Source: Deltaproteobacteria bacterium
Lineage (GTDB): Bacteria; Desulfobacterota; Desulfobacteria; Desulfobacterales; C00003060
NCBI GenBank assembly: GCA_016930875.1
Contig: JAFGFW010000125.1
Location: forward strand, 1 to 33,014
DNA: 33,014 nucleotides
Direction of reading: 5' to 3'
Shown here in pieces: positions 21,743-29,997 of this stretch. Every line of letters begins with the position of its first letter. Positions within the stretch are counted from its first letter, which is position 1. The notes beneath the pieces were generated by a model. That model was not told where the DNA came from, did no database searches, and saw only the letters and a list, made by a program, of their open reading frames with translations. A program made the translations under genes and the position numbers.

Positions 21743-24357
21743 TGCTCATCTTCCATATTATTGGAATCACCTATTTGCGATGACGTCTCCGTTTCAATGC
21801 TAAGTCTTGCCTGATAGGTGGCATTCTCAAATCTCGGCAAAGATTCGCATCGAGTTTCAACCTCAGCCTTATCCATAGGGCCCGGACAAGTAATTCTTAG
21901 TTGGACCTCAAGACTTCCGGGACCGGTCAACGCACCCCGCAGCGTGCTTGGATACCCCGTCAGATCCACATCTTCATGATTTGCGAAGATGCTCAAAACG
22001 GCCTTTTGGATGCCTGGCCCCTCAATGTCCTGGACTCTCGTAGCAATCTCCTTTCGCAGCTCCTCTGGTGAACGACAGGCAATCGTACTCCTTTCTTCAA
22101 GGGACACTGAAGGCATGGGAACACCAGGCTCAGGTACTGGCTCAACAGGAATTGGAATGGTCCGTGTGCCCTCAGGTGATTCAGGAGCAGAGGGCGGTGG
22201 TGTTGCGGCTGGCCAGGGTGGAGCCAAAATAGCCAGTGGAAGCTCTCCTGCACCAAGCACTACATGCTCACCACAAAAGTTGCGACGCGTATGCCGGAGT
22301 CCAAGAATGCGGTTGCGATCCTCAACAAGACCAACAACAGCATCTGAAATGGCAGGTACGGAAAGGGGAACAGGATATCCGAGGGTGCTTCGGTAGAGAT
22401 CTTCCACCTGCGAAATTGTTTTTCCAACAAGTGAATCTATACGCTGAAGTATGTGCTCTTGAATGAGGGGTTCGGGATAAATATGCGTCCTTAAATACCT
22501 CAGCACTTCTTCTTTGTTCCATGCCTGGCCAAGGGATTCGAGCTCGAAAACAGTATCTTCAGGACGGTTGGACCACTTTTCAATACGAACATACATGCCA
22601 CCCGATGCCTTAATGGTATCCCGCACATTCCTGCGTTCTTTACCTGCTATGGTCTCATAACGCTTCCTGCGTTCCGCTGATGCGGCTGATGGCGCAAGAT
22701 CATCGGCAGATATTGATTTCTTGGCAAAGGCAAGAAGGTCACGATTTGTGAAGTGGTTGGCGTTGTCATCCCTTGGTTCAAAGAGGAGGATCTGATTCCT
22801 TTTTTCAGCGCCAAAGTAAAGGCTATGCCGTTCCACGTCAGACAGACGCCGCGGAGAAAGTACATAACGCAGAAAATTTTTAGAGAGGCTATCTAGGGCC
22901 GACTTTGTTGTGTCAGGATCTGAAAACAAGACCGTTTGCTTTGTATCGCCGAAGAGATCCTGCTTCCATATCTTTTGTATCTCATCCCTTGCACGTTCGT
23001 CTTGAATATGTATGGTGGCAAGAGCAACCTTTGCATATTCATTTTCTTCCAAATCAAAAAACAATCGGCCTTCACGTTCATGAAAGAATGAACCATAAGT
23101 ACGAAATGCCTGGAGGCTGCTTTCAAATTGATTTGGATCACACCCGGGCTCTACCACATGTCGGACCAGCTCTTCACGCGAGACTCCGCGCATGCGGCCC
23201 GCTGGCGCCAGACTGGCGAGCATGACGGCTGAAGCCAGGAGCTCCGCATGGGGTTGACTCGATAGATCACGCAGGTTTGAAGCAGCACAATTGATTAACG
23301 TGGCTGCAGGATCGAGATCTTGCAAACGATCTGCGCAAGCATGGTCAGTAAGCTTGCAATGAGCCGCTGTAAGTAGAAATGACCCGGAAGGCGTGGCGTC
23401 TAACATGGCGGCGAGCAAGCCGAGTGCACCGCGCGTACCTTGAAAGCCACCGGATTCAGTGATACGCTCAAAGATAAGTTCAATAAGTTCGGGTAAGAAA
23501 GGATAAGCGCTCTTCAATCTTGAAAGGTACTCGTCAGAAGTATCCACGCCGAGCCGTTTCCATATATTGACATAGGACCGGATCAGAGCATCGGCAGCCG
23601 CTTGGTCGTAGGTGTCAGCATCGGCAAAAAGTCTGTGGCGTACAACTGCCGCACGATCATCAGGACTTCGAAACCGCAGCTCAAGGCGCGGGACACGCTT
23701 CAAAGTGGCCCCGGGTTCATTGGTGCCGTCATAAATCGCCGCAAACAAGCTGACCTGTGGATTTCGGTTAGCCTCTTCTGATACCATTTGGAGGAAACTT
23801 AGGTTCTGGCTTTTCCGGGCAGGATCAGTGATATTGGACATACCCCTTTCCAGCTCATCAAAAATGAGGATAAGCGGCCTGTTTGACAGGGCCTTTCGAA
23901 ATTCATTCAGCGAAGGCGGTCGACTTGATTTCCAATCGGCACCTAATTCTTGCCCAAGTGCTGTCCACAACGAATCAAAAGGAAGCGTTTGATCGGTGAA
24001 TTTTTCAACAATAACGATAGGATCTTTCGGGGGAGACCAGGAGAACCCCAAAGACTTCATCCATGGAGAAGTTTTTTCAGCGTGTTGGAAAAGATGGTAT
24101 GCGGTCAGTAACCCATGGGATTTGCCAAGCCCTTTTACTGATTCAGCCAAAAAGGTTCCAGTTTCACTGGTATCTGAACCACTTGGGCCATAACGGCGAC
24201 TCAATGCTCGAAGCATTGCGCGGATATCTGAGGAGGGATAGGTCAAACTGAAGAAGGCCTCGGGATTGCGCTCCATGCAGTTTTCTGGCCCTGATCGGAT
24301 CTTCTCGAGGTCTATGACACTGTCAAGGTGCCGGGCTGATTTGTATCGTTTTTTCAT
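21739..24357 (-). CDS. BrxC/PglY-like (DUF499-type) large ATPase
   Basis: This 872-residue protein has an N-terminal P-loop ATPase. Walker A is a variant, SVKGLGKS (residues 73-80), lacking the first Gly. Walker B is PLILIFDELE (Asp 167, Glu 168). The opening NPEAFFSLTYPS and the SHGLLTAYHLF after the P-loop recall DUF499/BrxC ATPases. A long helical middle is followed by a Pro-rich linker (about residues 705-760) and a final domain of about 110 residues, also a DUF499-like layout. BrxC/PglY ATPases partner PglZ in BREX systems, and the next gene is PglZ-like and overlaps by 4 bases. Family BrxC/PglY proteins are usually over 1000 residues. A promoter sits right at the ATG. Confidence 0.8.
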   Translation of the reverse strand: MKKRYKSARHLDSVIDLEKIRSGPENCMERNPEAFFSLTYPSSDIRAMLRALSRRYGPSGSDTSETGTFLAESVKGLGKSHGLLTAYHLFQHAEKTSPWMKSLGFSWSPPKDPIVIVEKFTDQTLPFDSLWTALGQELGADWKSSRPPSLNEFRKALSNRPLILIFDELERGMSNITDPARKSQNLSFLQMVSEEANRNPQVSLFAAIYDGTNEPGATLKRVPRLELRFRSPDDRAAVVRHRLFADADTYDQAAADALIRSYVNIWKRLGVDTSDEYLSRLKSAYPFLPELIELIFERITESGGFQGTRGALGLLAAMLDATPSGSFLLTAAHCKLTDHACADRLQDLDPAATLINCAASNLRDLSSQPHAELLASAVMLASLAPAGRMRGVSREELVRHVVEPGCDPNQFESSLQAFRTYGSFFHEREGRLFFDLEENEYAKVALATIHIQDERARDEIQKIWKQDLFGDTKQTVLFSDPDTTKSALDSLSKNFLRYVLSPRRLSDVERHSLYFGAEKRNQILLFEPRDDNANHFTNRDLLAFAKKSISADDLAPSAASAERRKRYETIAGKERRNVRDTIKASGGMYVRIEKWSNRPEDTVFELESLGQAWNKEEVLRYLRTHIYPEPLIQEHILQRIDSLVGKTISQVEDLYRSTLGYPVPLSVPAISDAVVGLVEDRNRILGLRHTRRNFCGEHVVLGAGELPLAILAPPWPAATPPPSAPESPEGTRTIPIPVEPVPEPGVPMPSVSLEERSTIACRSPEELRKEIATRVQDIEGPGIQKAVLSIFANHEDVDLTGYPSTLRGALTGPGSLEVQLRITCPGPMDKAEVETRCESLPRFENATYQARLSIETETSSQIGDSNNMEDEQ

Positions 24358-24365
24358 AATGCGGA

Positions 24366-24397
24366 AGACTAGTATAGACTTCTTGCAGTGTCAAGAA
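24366..24397 (-). promoter_or_regulatory. promoter/operator of the ATPase-PglZ operon
   Basis: On the minus strand, TTGACA (24394-24389) is followed after 17 bases by TAGTCT (24371-24366). A TTCTTG/CAAGAA inverted repeat with a 6-base loop (24380-24397) covers the -35 box. The predicted start (about 24359) is one or two bases from the ATG at 24357, and no ribosome site is seen, so translation may be nearly leaderless. The -10 match is only moderate. Confidence 0.45.
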
Positions 24398-24409
24398 AAA
24401 ATGAACCAT

Positions 24410-25087
24410 TTAAGAAATCGTAAAGGCGTGCATTACACCATGGCAAAGACACGCTGTGCTATATAGCACCGGACCTTTGCTTTCTACGATTTTGCCCAAG
24501 CTCTCTTTAAGCGCCTTTGGTCGGTACCCCCCTACTCCGGGGGCCAGTTGATGGCTTCGAATAACCACAGACGTGAAATCGCGATAGGAGATCCCCTCCA
24601 GTTTCTTATAGAGCAACCCCTTTCGCGGCTTGCCCGTAAATGTACACCTGTCAAAGGGTTCCACACAGTTATCAGGACAGACAAAATCTGCGTAGCTGAT
24701 AAATAGCTGTCCATCCGTCCCTCTTACGGGATTTGGAAGCATGGCCTCTATCTCTGCCGGGACAGGAAATACTTCCAAACAGCCGTGTTCCGACATCTTC
24801 AGGCGGACCCACTCGAATGCCAGATGTATGGGCACGGCCGGGATAATCCATTCCGGCAATGGTTCCGTATCAAGGAAGACCTTGAGAAGGGAGCCGCCTT
24901 CGTGACAAACCTGTTCCACCTGAAGATGGCTCAAGCGGGACAAGGCTTCCATGTTCTGATCCACGATTGTGAGCCGGGCTCCGGGCCTCTTGCGGTGGAG
25001 CCTTTCTGCAGCCTTGGCGCCGAACTTACCAGCCCCGATGATCAAAAATGTTGCTCGCCCTTTAGTACTCTCTTTCACAGATACCAT
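24410..25087 (-). CDS. Rossmann-fold, Cys-rich protein of unknown function
   Basis: This 225-residue protein begins with a nucleotide-binding segment, ATFLIIGAGKFGAKAAERL, like a TrkA-N or other NAD-binding fold, with an acidic residue ending strand two (LTIVDQN). The C-terminal half has CPDNCVEPFDRCTFTGKPRKGLLY and ends with STACLCHGVMHAF. It thus contains at least five Cys plus a His, a possible metal or cluster site. It is too short for a full dehydrogenase. I do not recognise a named family. It lies between the defence island and maf and reads divergently from maf. Confidence 0.7.
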   Translation of the reverse strand: MVSVKESTKGRATFLIIGAGKFGAKAAERLHRKRPGARLTIVDQNMEALSRLSHLQVEQVCHEGGSLLKVFLDTEPLPEWIIPAVPIHLAFEWVRLKMSEHGCLEVFPVPAEIEAMLPNPVRGTDGQLFISYADFVCPDNCVEPFDRCTFTGKPRKGLLYKKLEGISYRDFTSVVIRSHQLAPGVGGYRPKALKESLGKIVESKGPVLYSTACLCHGVMHAFTIS

Positions 25088-25393
25088 TCGTGACTGTCTC
25101 GTAAAAAGTCATCACTCCGGTGAAAACCGGAGTCCATAGTAGTTGCAACTAACTGATATAAATAGATTCCGGCTTTCGTCGTTCGACCCTGAGGCTCTCG
25201 ACGGGCCGGAATGACACAAAGGAAGGGGTCGAAATGACAGATTGCTCAACCCCGCTTTCTGCCAAACCATCAGCCCTCTAATTTACCAGCGTTGACCCTG
25301 ACACTGCCCCCCTCGTGCTGGCTACGCCTTTTTCATATAGTTGGCCGGAGGAACGTTGTCAAATCCCGCATCTTCTGGTAGCTATAAAAAATC
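25088..25393. other. intergenic region with hairpins
   Basis: No gene is seen. GACTTTTTACGAGAC on the minus strand (around 25095-25110) matches a motif also seen near 163-178. A perfect hairpin ACTCCGG/CCGGAGT lies at 25114-25133. Farther on, a degraded CCGG...GGCCGGAATGAC-type stretch lies at about 25169-25216. Confidence 0.5.
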
Positions 25394-25987
25394 ATGACAG
25401 AACCTCCGTTACGTAATGGGTTGATCCTTGCCTCAAAGTCCCCCAGGCGCCGCGATCTTCTGAATCAGGCAGGTCTGACGTTTGCGGTGATACCGAGCGC
25501 TGTGGATGAAAGCTCTGTGCCCATGACATCGCCGGAAAAACACGTTCGACTCCTTGCCGAAGTCAAGGCAGGAGAGATTGCCGAGAGATATCCCGAAAAG
25601 TGGGTCATCGGCGCGGACACCATAGTCGTCATTCAAAACAGCGTCTTGGGCAAGCCCCGTACGAAAGACGAAGCGCGTCTTATGCTTGAGTCGCTCAGTG
25701 GCAACACACACAAGGTGCTGACCGGCTATTGCATCTGTTGCAAAGCGGCGCAACACTCCTTTTCCGAGACTGTGGAAACCAGGGTTGTGTTTAAGCCGCT
25801 GACCAAAGCGGAGATCGATTGGTACATCAATACCAATGAACCCTTTGATAAGGCTGGGGGATATGCAGCACAGGGGCTGGGGACTTTTTTGATCAAGAGG
25901 GTCGAGGGTTCCTACACCAATGTGGTGGGCCTTCCGGTATGCGAGGTGATGGATTGTTTAATAAAGGCGGGCGTGGTTCAACGCTAA
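25394..25987 (+). CDS. maf: Maf-type nucleoside triphosphate pyrophosphatase
   Basis: This 197-residue protein has the family opening LASKSPRRRDLLNQAG. It also has the catalytic VIGADTIVVI segment, the DEARLMLESLSGNTHKVLTG motif and the closing GSYTNVVGLPVCEV motif. Maf proteins hydrolyse (d)NTPs to NMP and pyrophosphate, acting as a house-cleaning enzyme on non-canonical nucleotides. The ribosome site is weak. It lies upstream of yggS on the same strand, separated by a repeat, so they may not be one operon. Confidence 0.94.
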   Translation: MTEPPLRNGLILASKSPRRRDLLNQAGLTFAVIPSAVDESSVPMTSPEKHVRLLAEVKAGEIAERYPEKWVIGADTIVVIQNSVLGKPRTKDEARLMLESLSGNTHKVLTGYCICCKAAQHSFSETVETRVVFKPLTKAEIDWYINTNEPFDKAGGYAAQGLGTFLIKRVEGSYTNVVGLPVCEVMDCLIKAGVVQR

Positions 25988-26002
25988 GGGTTCGCGAAGA
26001 AA

Positions 26003-26135
26003 TAAATTTGCATTTTCAGGAGTCGAGGCGCACGCATGGCAAGACGCGAGGAGGGCGAATAGCAAGCTATTTTACCGACGAGCAACGCAGCCAGGCGGGA
26101 TGAATCGGCGCATCAAAATGTGAAGTTATTTTTGA
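26003..26135. repeat. dispersed repeat between maf and yggS (copy C)
   Basis: A GC-rich stretch resembles, in its order of words, the minus strand of the 7459-7643 element: an AGGCGCAC-like start, an AGCAAGCT central dyad, then GGCGGGATGAATCGGCG. There is no coding potential. The relation to the other copies is by eye and weak. Confidence 0.4.
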
Positions 26136-26185
26136 GCGAGCCCTAAGGGTAAGCTGAAGGTGACAGGTTAACGGGGTGAAGCGAT

Positions 26186-26884
26186 ATGGTAATGCTTGAG
26201 ATAAAAACCAGACTGAAACACGTTAAAGATCAAATCAGCAAGACTGCCGTGGCCTGTGGCCGTGACCCGGAAACGGTGAAGTTGGTCGCTGTTAGCAAAA
26301 CCGTACCCACAGATCGCATTCTTGCTGCCATCAGAGCAGGTGTGACAGACCTTGGAGAAAACTACGTGCAGGAGGCAAGGGAAAAGATCGAAGCCCTCAG
26401 GGAAGAAAACGTTTCGTGGCATTTCATAGGCCACCTTCAATCCAACAAGGCAAAATATGTGGTCAGGCTCTTTGAACTGATTCATTCAATAGACAGCCTT
26501 AAACTGGCAAAGGAGTTGAACAAACGAGCCAGTGCGCTGGGCAAGGTCCAAAAGATCCTTGTCCAGGTAAACATCTCCGGCGAGGCCACCAAGTCCGGCA
26601 TAGAAACAGAACAGGCCGTTCGCCTGGTGCGCGACATTGCCCCCCTGGAAAACATTTCAATTCAAGGGCTCATGACCATGCCCCCTTTCTTCAACGCCCC
26701 GGAAAAAGTGCGTCCCTATTTCAAAGCCCTCAAGAACCTGCAGGACCTGATCCGCGATGAGGCCATTGCCGATGTGCACATGACAGAACTATCCATGGGC
26801 ATGAGCGGAGATTTTGCTGCCGCCATCGAAGAAGGGGCCACCCTGGTGCGCGTGGGCACAGCGATTTTTGGCGAAAGGGCCTGA
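26186..26884 (+). CDS. YggS/PLPBP family pyridoxal-phosphate homeostasis protein
   Basis: This 232-residue protein has the PLP-binding Lys in LVAVSKTVP near residue 38. GENYVQEAREK, WHFIGHLQSNK, and the closing SMGMSGDFAAAIEEGATLVRVGTAIFG that holds the PLP phosphate are also present. The family is a single-domain PLP barrel that balances vitamin B6 and amino acid pools and has no known catalytic turnover. GGGGTGA precedes the ATG at 26186; an ATG at 26192 is also possible. It converges on the VWA lipoprotein gene with six bases between stops. Confidence 0.94.
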   Translation: MVMLEIKTRLKHVKDQISKTAVACGRDPETVKLVAVSKTVPTDRILAAIRAGVTDLGENYVQEAREKIEALREENVSWHFIGHLQSNKAKYVVRLFELIHSIDSLKLAKELNKRASALGKVQKILVQVNISGEATKSGIETEQAVRLVRDIAPLENISIQGLMTMPPFFNAPEKVRPYFKALKNLQDLIRDEAIADVHMTELSMGMSGDFAAAIEEGATLVRVGTAIFGERA

Positions 26885-26890
26885 CTCAGA

Positions 26891-27547
26891 CTAATCCGCC
26901 AGTATGGCATCAAGCCGTTCAAGATCGTTTATGACTCGCCAGCGTGCACTACCCTCCTCTGATCGCTTTTTCCAGTATTCAAGACGGCTCATGTATTCTC
27001 GTGGGTCGATATTGTCACTCCGAAGCTTGGTGACATTGAGCGCGACAACATTGAAACCGCGCATCTGAATGGGAAAATCACGAACATACCCTTTGGCAAG
27101 CTCTTCTTTCAAATCAGAAAAAATCAGGATGTATTTTCCCCCGGCTCCGGTCTCATTCAAATACTCCACCGCCTGCAAGACGCCGCCCGTAATATCCGTA
27201 TATGGACTCCCCTTGACAGCGGAAACGAACTTGTCAATTTTGTCGCGGAAGATCCGTTTCTGCCCATTGGAAACTGACGGGCGCCTGTCAAACGTGGTTT
27301 TTGCAATGATGTCTTTTTCGCTAAAACTCGCTGTGTCAACCCTTGCTACTCCAAGGGAGTCTCCTGGCTCCAGTGTGCCAAGAAGATAGTGAACAATCGA
27401 GCACGCTTTGTTCAACTCATTTTTATATGTGCCCGAGGTGTCCATAAGCATGTACACGCCACGGCGGTGATTTTCTGCGTCAGAACAACCGGTGAGCAAT
27501 CCTCCAATGAACAAAAGAACAATAATGGCAATAGATTTTTTTTTCAT
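26891..27547 (-). CDS. VWA-domain lipoprotein
   Basis: This 218-residue protein has a signal peptide and lipobox (LLTGC, Cys 21). A von Willebrand A-like fold follows, with the metal-site motif DTSGT at residues 36-40, a candidate Thr/Ser in TDITGGV, and IFSD near the end of the Rossmann core. It should be an envelope-anchored protein that binds partners through a metal site. Its ATG overlaps the upstream membrane protein stop (ATGA), so the two are translationally coupled and probably work together. Substrate or partner is unknown. Confidence 0.85.
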   Translation of the reverse strand: MKKKSIAIIVLLFIGGLLTGCSDAENHRRGVYMLMDTSGTYKNELNKACSIVHYLLGTLEPGDSLGVARVDTASFSEKDIIAKTTFDRRPSVSNGQKRIFRDKIDKFVSAVKGSPYTDITGGVLQAVEYLNETGAGGKYILIFSDLKEELAKGYVRDFPIQMRGFNVVALNVTKLRSDNIDPREYMSRLEYWKKRSEEGSARWRVINDLERLDAILAD

Positions 27548-28968
27548 GTCGTCTCCTCTTGAGGATTTATCTTAGCCTGTTGTCCTCTATCATGAACAAG
27601 CTTCTCTACCCATAAGGGAGGAAAAATCAGCAAGTCGTATATGTTTACCATTAATTCACCTGAATAATCGGCGACGTTTCCAACCAACCGAAGCAAAAAG
27701 GCGATCCAGCGCAGCAGCCCTGCCAATGCGATCCCCATCACCGTTCGGGAAGAGTTTACAAAAGACTCCAGTGGTATGGCCACGAATGTCAATGCAAATG
27801 GCAGGATAAATCCCATCACCATCTGGCCGACCGTGGGTATCCAGCTACTCACCGGCTGAACCGCTTCCAGAGCAGCCAGGGATTGTCTCAAGGCCTGCAT
27901 GTCAGCCGCAATCCGGTCACGCATAAAGGCCAGCGCTGACTCAACTCCTGCCAGAACCAACAGGATACTAAATGTAGTCCAGATCATTCTCACACGCATT
28001 TTGTCATCCATTGATCCGATAATAGGAAACAACTTGGTAATGCGAAGCGATTCCATGAGATAGAGCCCCATAGCAACCTCTACAAGAATGATCACCAGTG
28101 CGGCCACATTCGATGTCTTGAATTGCCCAATATAACTGCCGCCACCAACCATTTCCGACATGGGCAGGGCAATCAAATTGAAATTGATAATGGCTCCTCC
28201 AATCGCAATAAGCAGTACAAAGCCGGAGATAACAAACTGGGTCATTGCGGATGAGGATAACGTACGTTCAGCCTCGTCAGCCTGAGCTCGAATCTTTTCA
28301 TATTGTTCCATCCTGCTGTCTATGACTGTCGAACGTTCCTGCAGACCGTTGATGGTTTTGCCAACTTGATCCAGGGTCTGTGTCAGTTTGCGCCAATAGG
28401 GCATCATCTTCTTTAGTAGAGTATGACGAACACCCATGCTTTTCCTGTATTCTTCCATGGCGCCTTTATATTGTTTAACGCCGGTCTTGTGGATCTCCTT
28501 CAATATGTTTGTCACTGTCGCATCACCAGTAGGGGGAATCTTGGCAATAGCCTCCACTGCATCCACCCAGGTCGGTGGAGGGGGAGGCAACTCAGCACTT
28601 TCTATGTAGTCTTCATCAATGTGAGTAATCTGATCTGCCAGAGCACGCTGTATGGCTGGATAACCACTCAGATCGCGTTTGACAACTGCATCCACCCTGT
28701 AGAACTCGCGCTCAATCAATCGCTCCACCGATTCCCTGCCGGCAGCAAGCAGAACCTGTCTATTGCGGTACGCCAGTCTTTTCTCTGCGAGCGCTACGGA
28801 TCTGGAAGCCAAACGCATTCCACTACGAATAATACGGCTTAACGATCTGATGGCGCCATGTGCAGGGCAGCGAGCAAGATACAACATAACAATGGCAAGC
28901 AGTAGCCATATCAGAACGGACAACCCAGGAGAACCAGGCAAGATGATAAAAAAATCTGTCGATGACAT
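27544..28968 (-). CDS. multi-pass membrane protein of unknown function
   Basis: About 474 residues. The start is the ATG at 28968, directly behind AGGAGGG; the longer frame from 29346 has no ribosome site and contains the promoter. One membrane helix lies near the N-terminus (LSVLIWLLLAIVMLYLA). A long helical, charged region follows with a PPPPTW motif. At least five hydrophobic segments follow in the second half (such as FVISGFVLLIAIGGAIINF and VAALVIILVEVAMGLYL). No family is recognised. It is coupled to a VWA lipoprotein, which suggests an envelope complex. A candidate sigma-54 promoter lies upstream. Confidence 0.8.
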   Translation of the reverse strand: MSSTDFFIILPGSPGLSVLIWLLLAIVMLYLARCPAHGAIRSLSRIIRSGMRLASRSVALAEKRLAYRNRQVLLAAGRESVERLIEREFYRVDAVVKRDLSGYPAIQRALADQITHIDEDYIESAELPPPPPTWVDAVEAIAKIPPTGDATVTNILKEIHKTGVKQYKGAMEEYRKSMGVRHTLLKKMMPYWRKLTQTLDQVGKTINGLQERSTVIDSRMEQYEKIRAQADEAERTLSSSAMTQFVISGFVLLIAIGGAIINFNLIALPMSEMVGGGSYIGQFKTSNVAALVIILVEVAMGLYLMESLRITKLFPIIGSMDDKMRVRMIWTTFSILLVLAGVESALAFMRDRIAADMQALRQSLAALEAVQPVSSWIPTVGQMVMGFILPFALTFVAIPLESFVNSSRTVMGIALAGLLRWIAFLLRLVGNVADYSGELMVNIYDLLIFPPLWVEKLVHDRGQQAKINPQEETT

Positions 28969-29371
28969 GATACCCTCCTTTCGAATATTGCTCCTTTTTG
29001 AGAAAATATGGGCTTTTTTTCTCTCTTGCTTGTATTGCCTGTAGCCCTTTCCGCAATATACATGCCACTGTCTGTCTATATGTATACATGTCAGAGGAGG
29101 CCTGTCCAACAAATGCTTGGGTCCTGCGAATACAGGAAACACGGGGGTCATATCAATGGATGCAGGAAAACGTGCAATGCCTGCCAAGAGCGTAGGTTCA
29201 GGAAGCCCTGAACCAGGGAGAGGGATGGTATCGACACAATAATTACAATATTGAAATATGAAGCTCGCTTTCAGGCCTTCTTGATTGACACACAAGCCTC
29301 GTTTTCCTAAACTCCGGTAGCCAGAAAGGGGCTTCTTCACCATCACTTCTCAGGATCATGGAGGTATTGAC
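28969..29371. other. divergent regulatory region, membrane operon / cupin
   Basis: About 400 bases lie between divergent genes. A sigma-54-like site (29052-29067) and a perfect palindrome ATGTATACAT (29080-29089) face the membrane-protein gene. The reverse frame through this stretch lacks a start site. The cupin ribosome site (GGAGG) lies at its right end. Confidence 0.55.
29052..29067 (-). promoter_or_regulatory. putative sigma-54 promoter
   Basis: On the minus strand, TGGCATGTATATTGCG matches the -24/-12 consensus (TGGCAYRNNNNTTGCW) at every position but the last. It would start transcription about 70 bases before the membrane-protein ATG. Confidence 0.55.
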
Positions 29372-29722
29372 ATGAAAATAACCAGTCTGGATAAGATCGA
29401 TAAGATAGAGGTTACAATGGAGGGCGCAAGGGACGTCTGGAAGCAGATTCCCATATCAGGAAATGACGGCTCACCCGTGTTCTCCTTTCGCGTATTTACG
29501 ATTGAGGGGAAAGGCTATACGCCTTACCACACCCACCCCTTTGAACATTTGAATTACGTCATACAAGGCCATGGCACGTTAGTCGCAGAAGGCGGCGAGG
29601 AACGTGAGGTCAAGAAGGGGGATTTTGCCCTGGTCCTCCCTGATGAGAAACACCAATACAGGAACAAATCGGCAACAGAGCCACTAATCATGATCTGTGC
29701 GGTTCCCAAGGAGTTCGAATAA
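29372..29722 (+). CDS. cupin-domain protein
   Basis: This 116-residue single cupin has the metal-binding motif 1 GYTPYHTHPFEHLNYVIQG (His residues and Glu) and motif 2 GDFALVLPDEKHQYRN. It is a small beta-barrel that binds a metal and may be an enzyme or sensor; the substrate is unknown. GGAGG precedes the ATG at good spacing. It is divergent from the membrane-protein operon. Confidence 0.9.
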   Translation: MKITSLDKIDKIEVTMEGARDVWKQIPISGNDGSPVFSFRVFTIEGKGYTPYHTHPFEHLNYVIQGHGTLVAEGGEEREVKKGDFALVLPDEKHQYRNKSATEPLIMICAVPKEFE

Positions 29723-29813
29723 AAGCTAAAGCATATCCATCACTCTGACGAAAAGATGAACAGTATTTCTAACTTAATTGTATAGAAAATTGGGACCTGG
29801 GCGGTTGCTTGAA

Positions 29814-29906
29814 AAATCCCCCTAAATTCCCTTTAATAAAGGGGGACTTTTTAGTCCGCCGGAGGCGGATTTCCCCCCTTTGTAAAAGGGGGGTTAGGGG
29901 GGGTTT
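29814..29906. repeat. G/C-tract inverted repeat (MITE/REP-like)
   Basis: AAATCCCCC at the left end and GGGGGGTTT at the right form terminal inverted repeats. Internal CCCTTT/AAAGGG tracts and a TCCGCC/GGCGGA palindrome lie between. This style of element is widespread in bacterial genomes. Confidence 0.75.
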
Positions 29907-29972
29907 AGATGGTATTGATAAGACGACGTATCTCCTAACCGCACAGGTCAGAAAATTGCATTTCTGAGCGGC

Positions 29973-29997
29973 GTAGTCCCGCCGATTGCGGGACTAC
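29973..29997. repeat. perfect 10-base hairpin
   Basis: GTAGTCCCGC (29973-29982) and GCGGGACTAC (29988-29997) flank a 5-base loop. There is no T run, so it is not a standard terminator. It lies about 45 bases before the pseudokinase gene. Confidence 0.75.

Noticed and set aside
28969-29346. N-terminal extension of the membrane protein to about 600 residues
   Set aside because: A strong AGGAGGG and ATG at 28968 give the natural start; the extension holds the promoter-like sites and does not look like protein.
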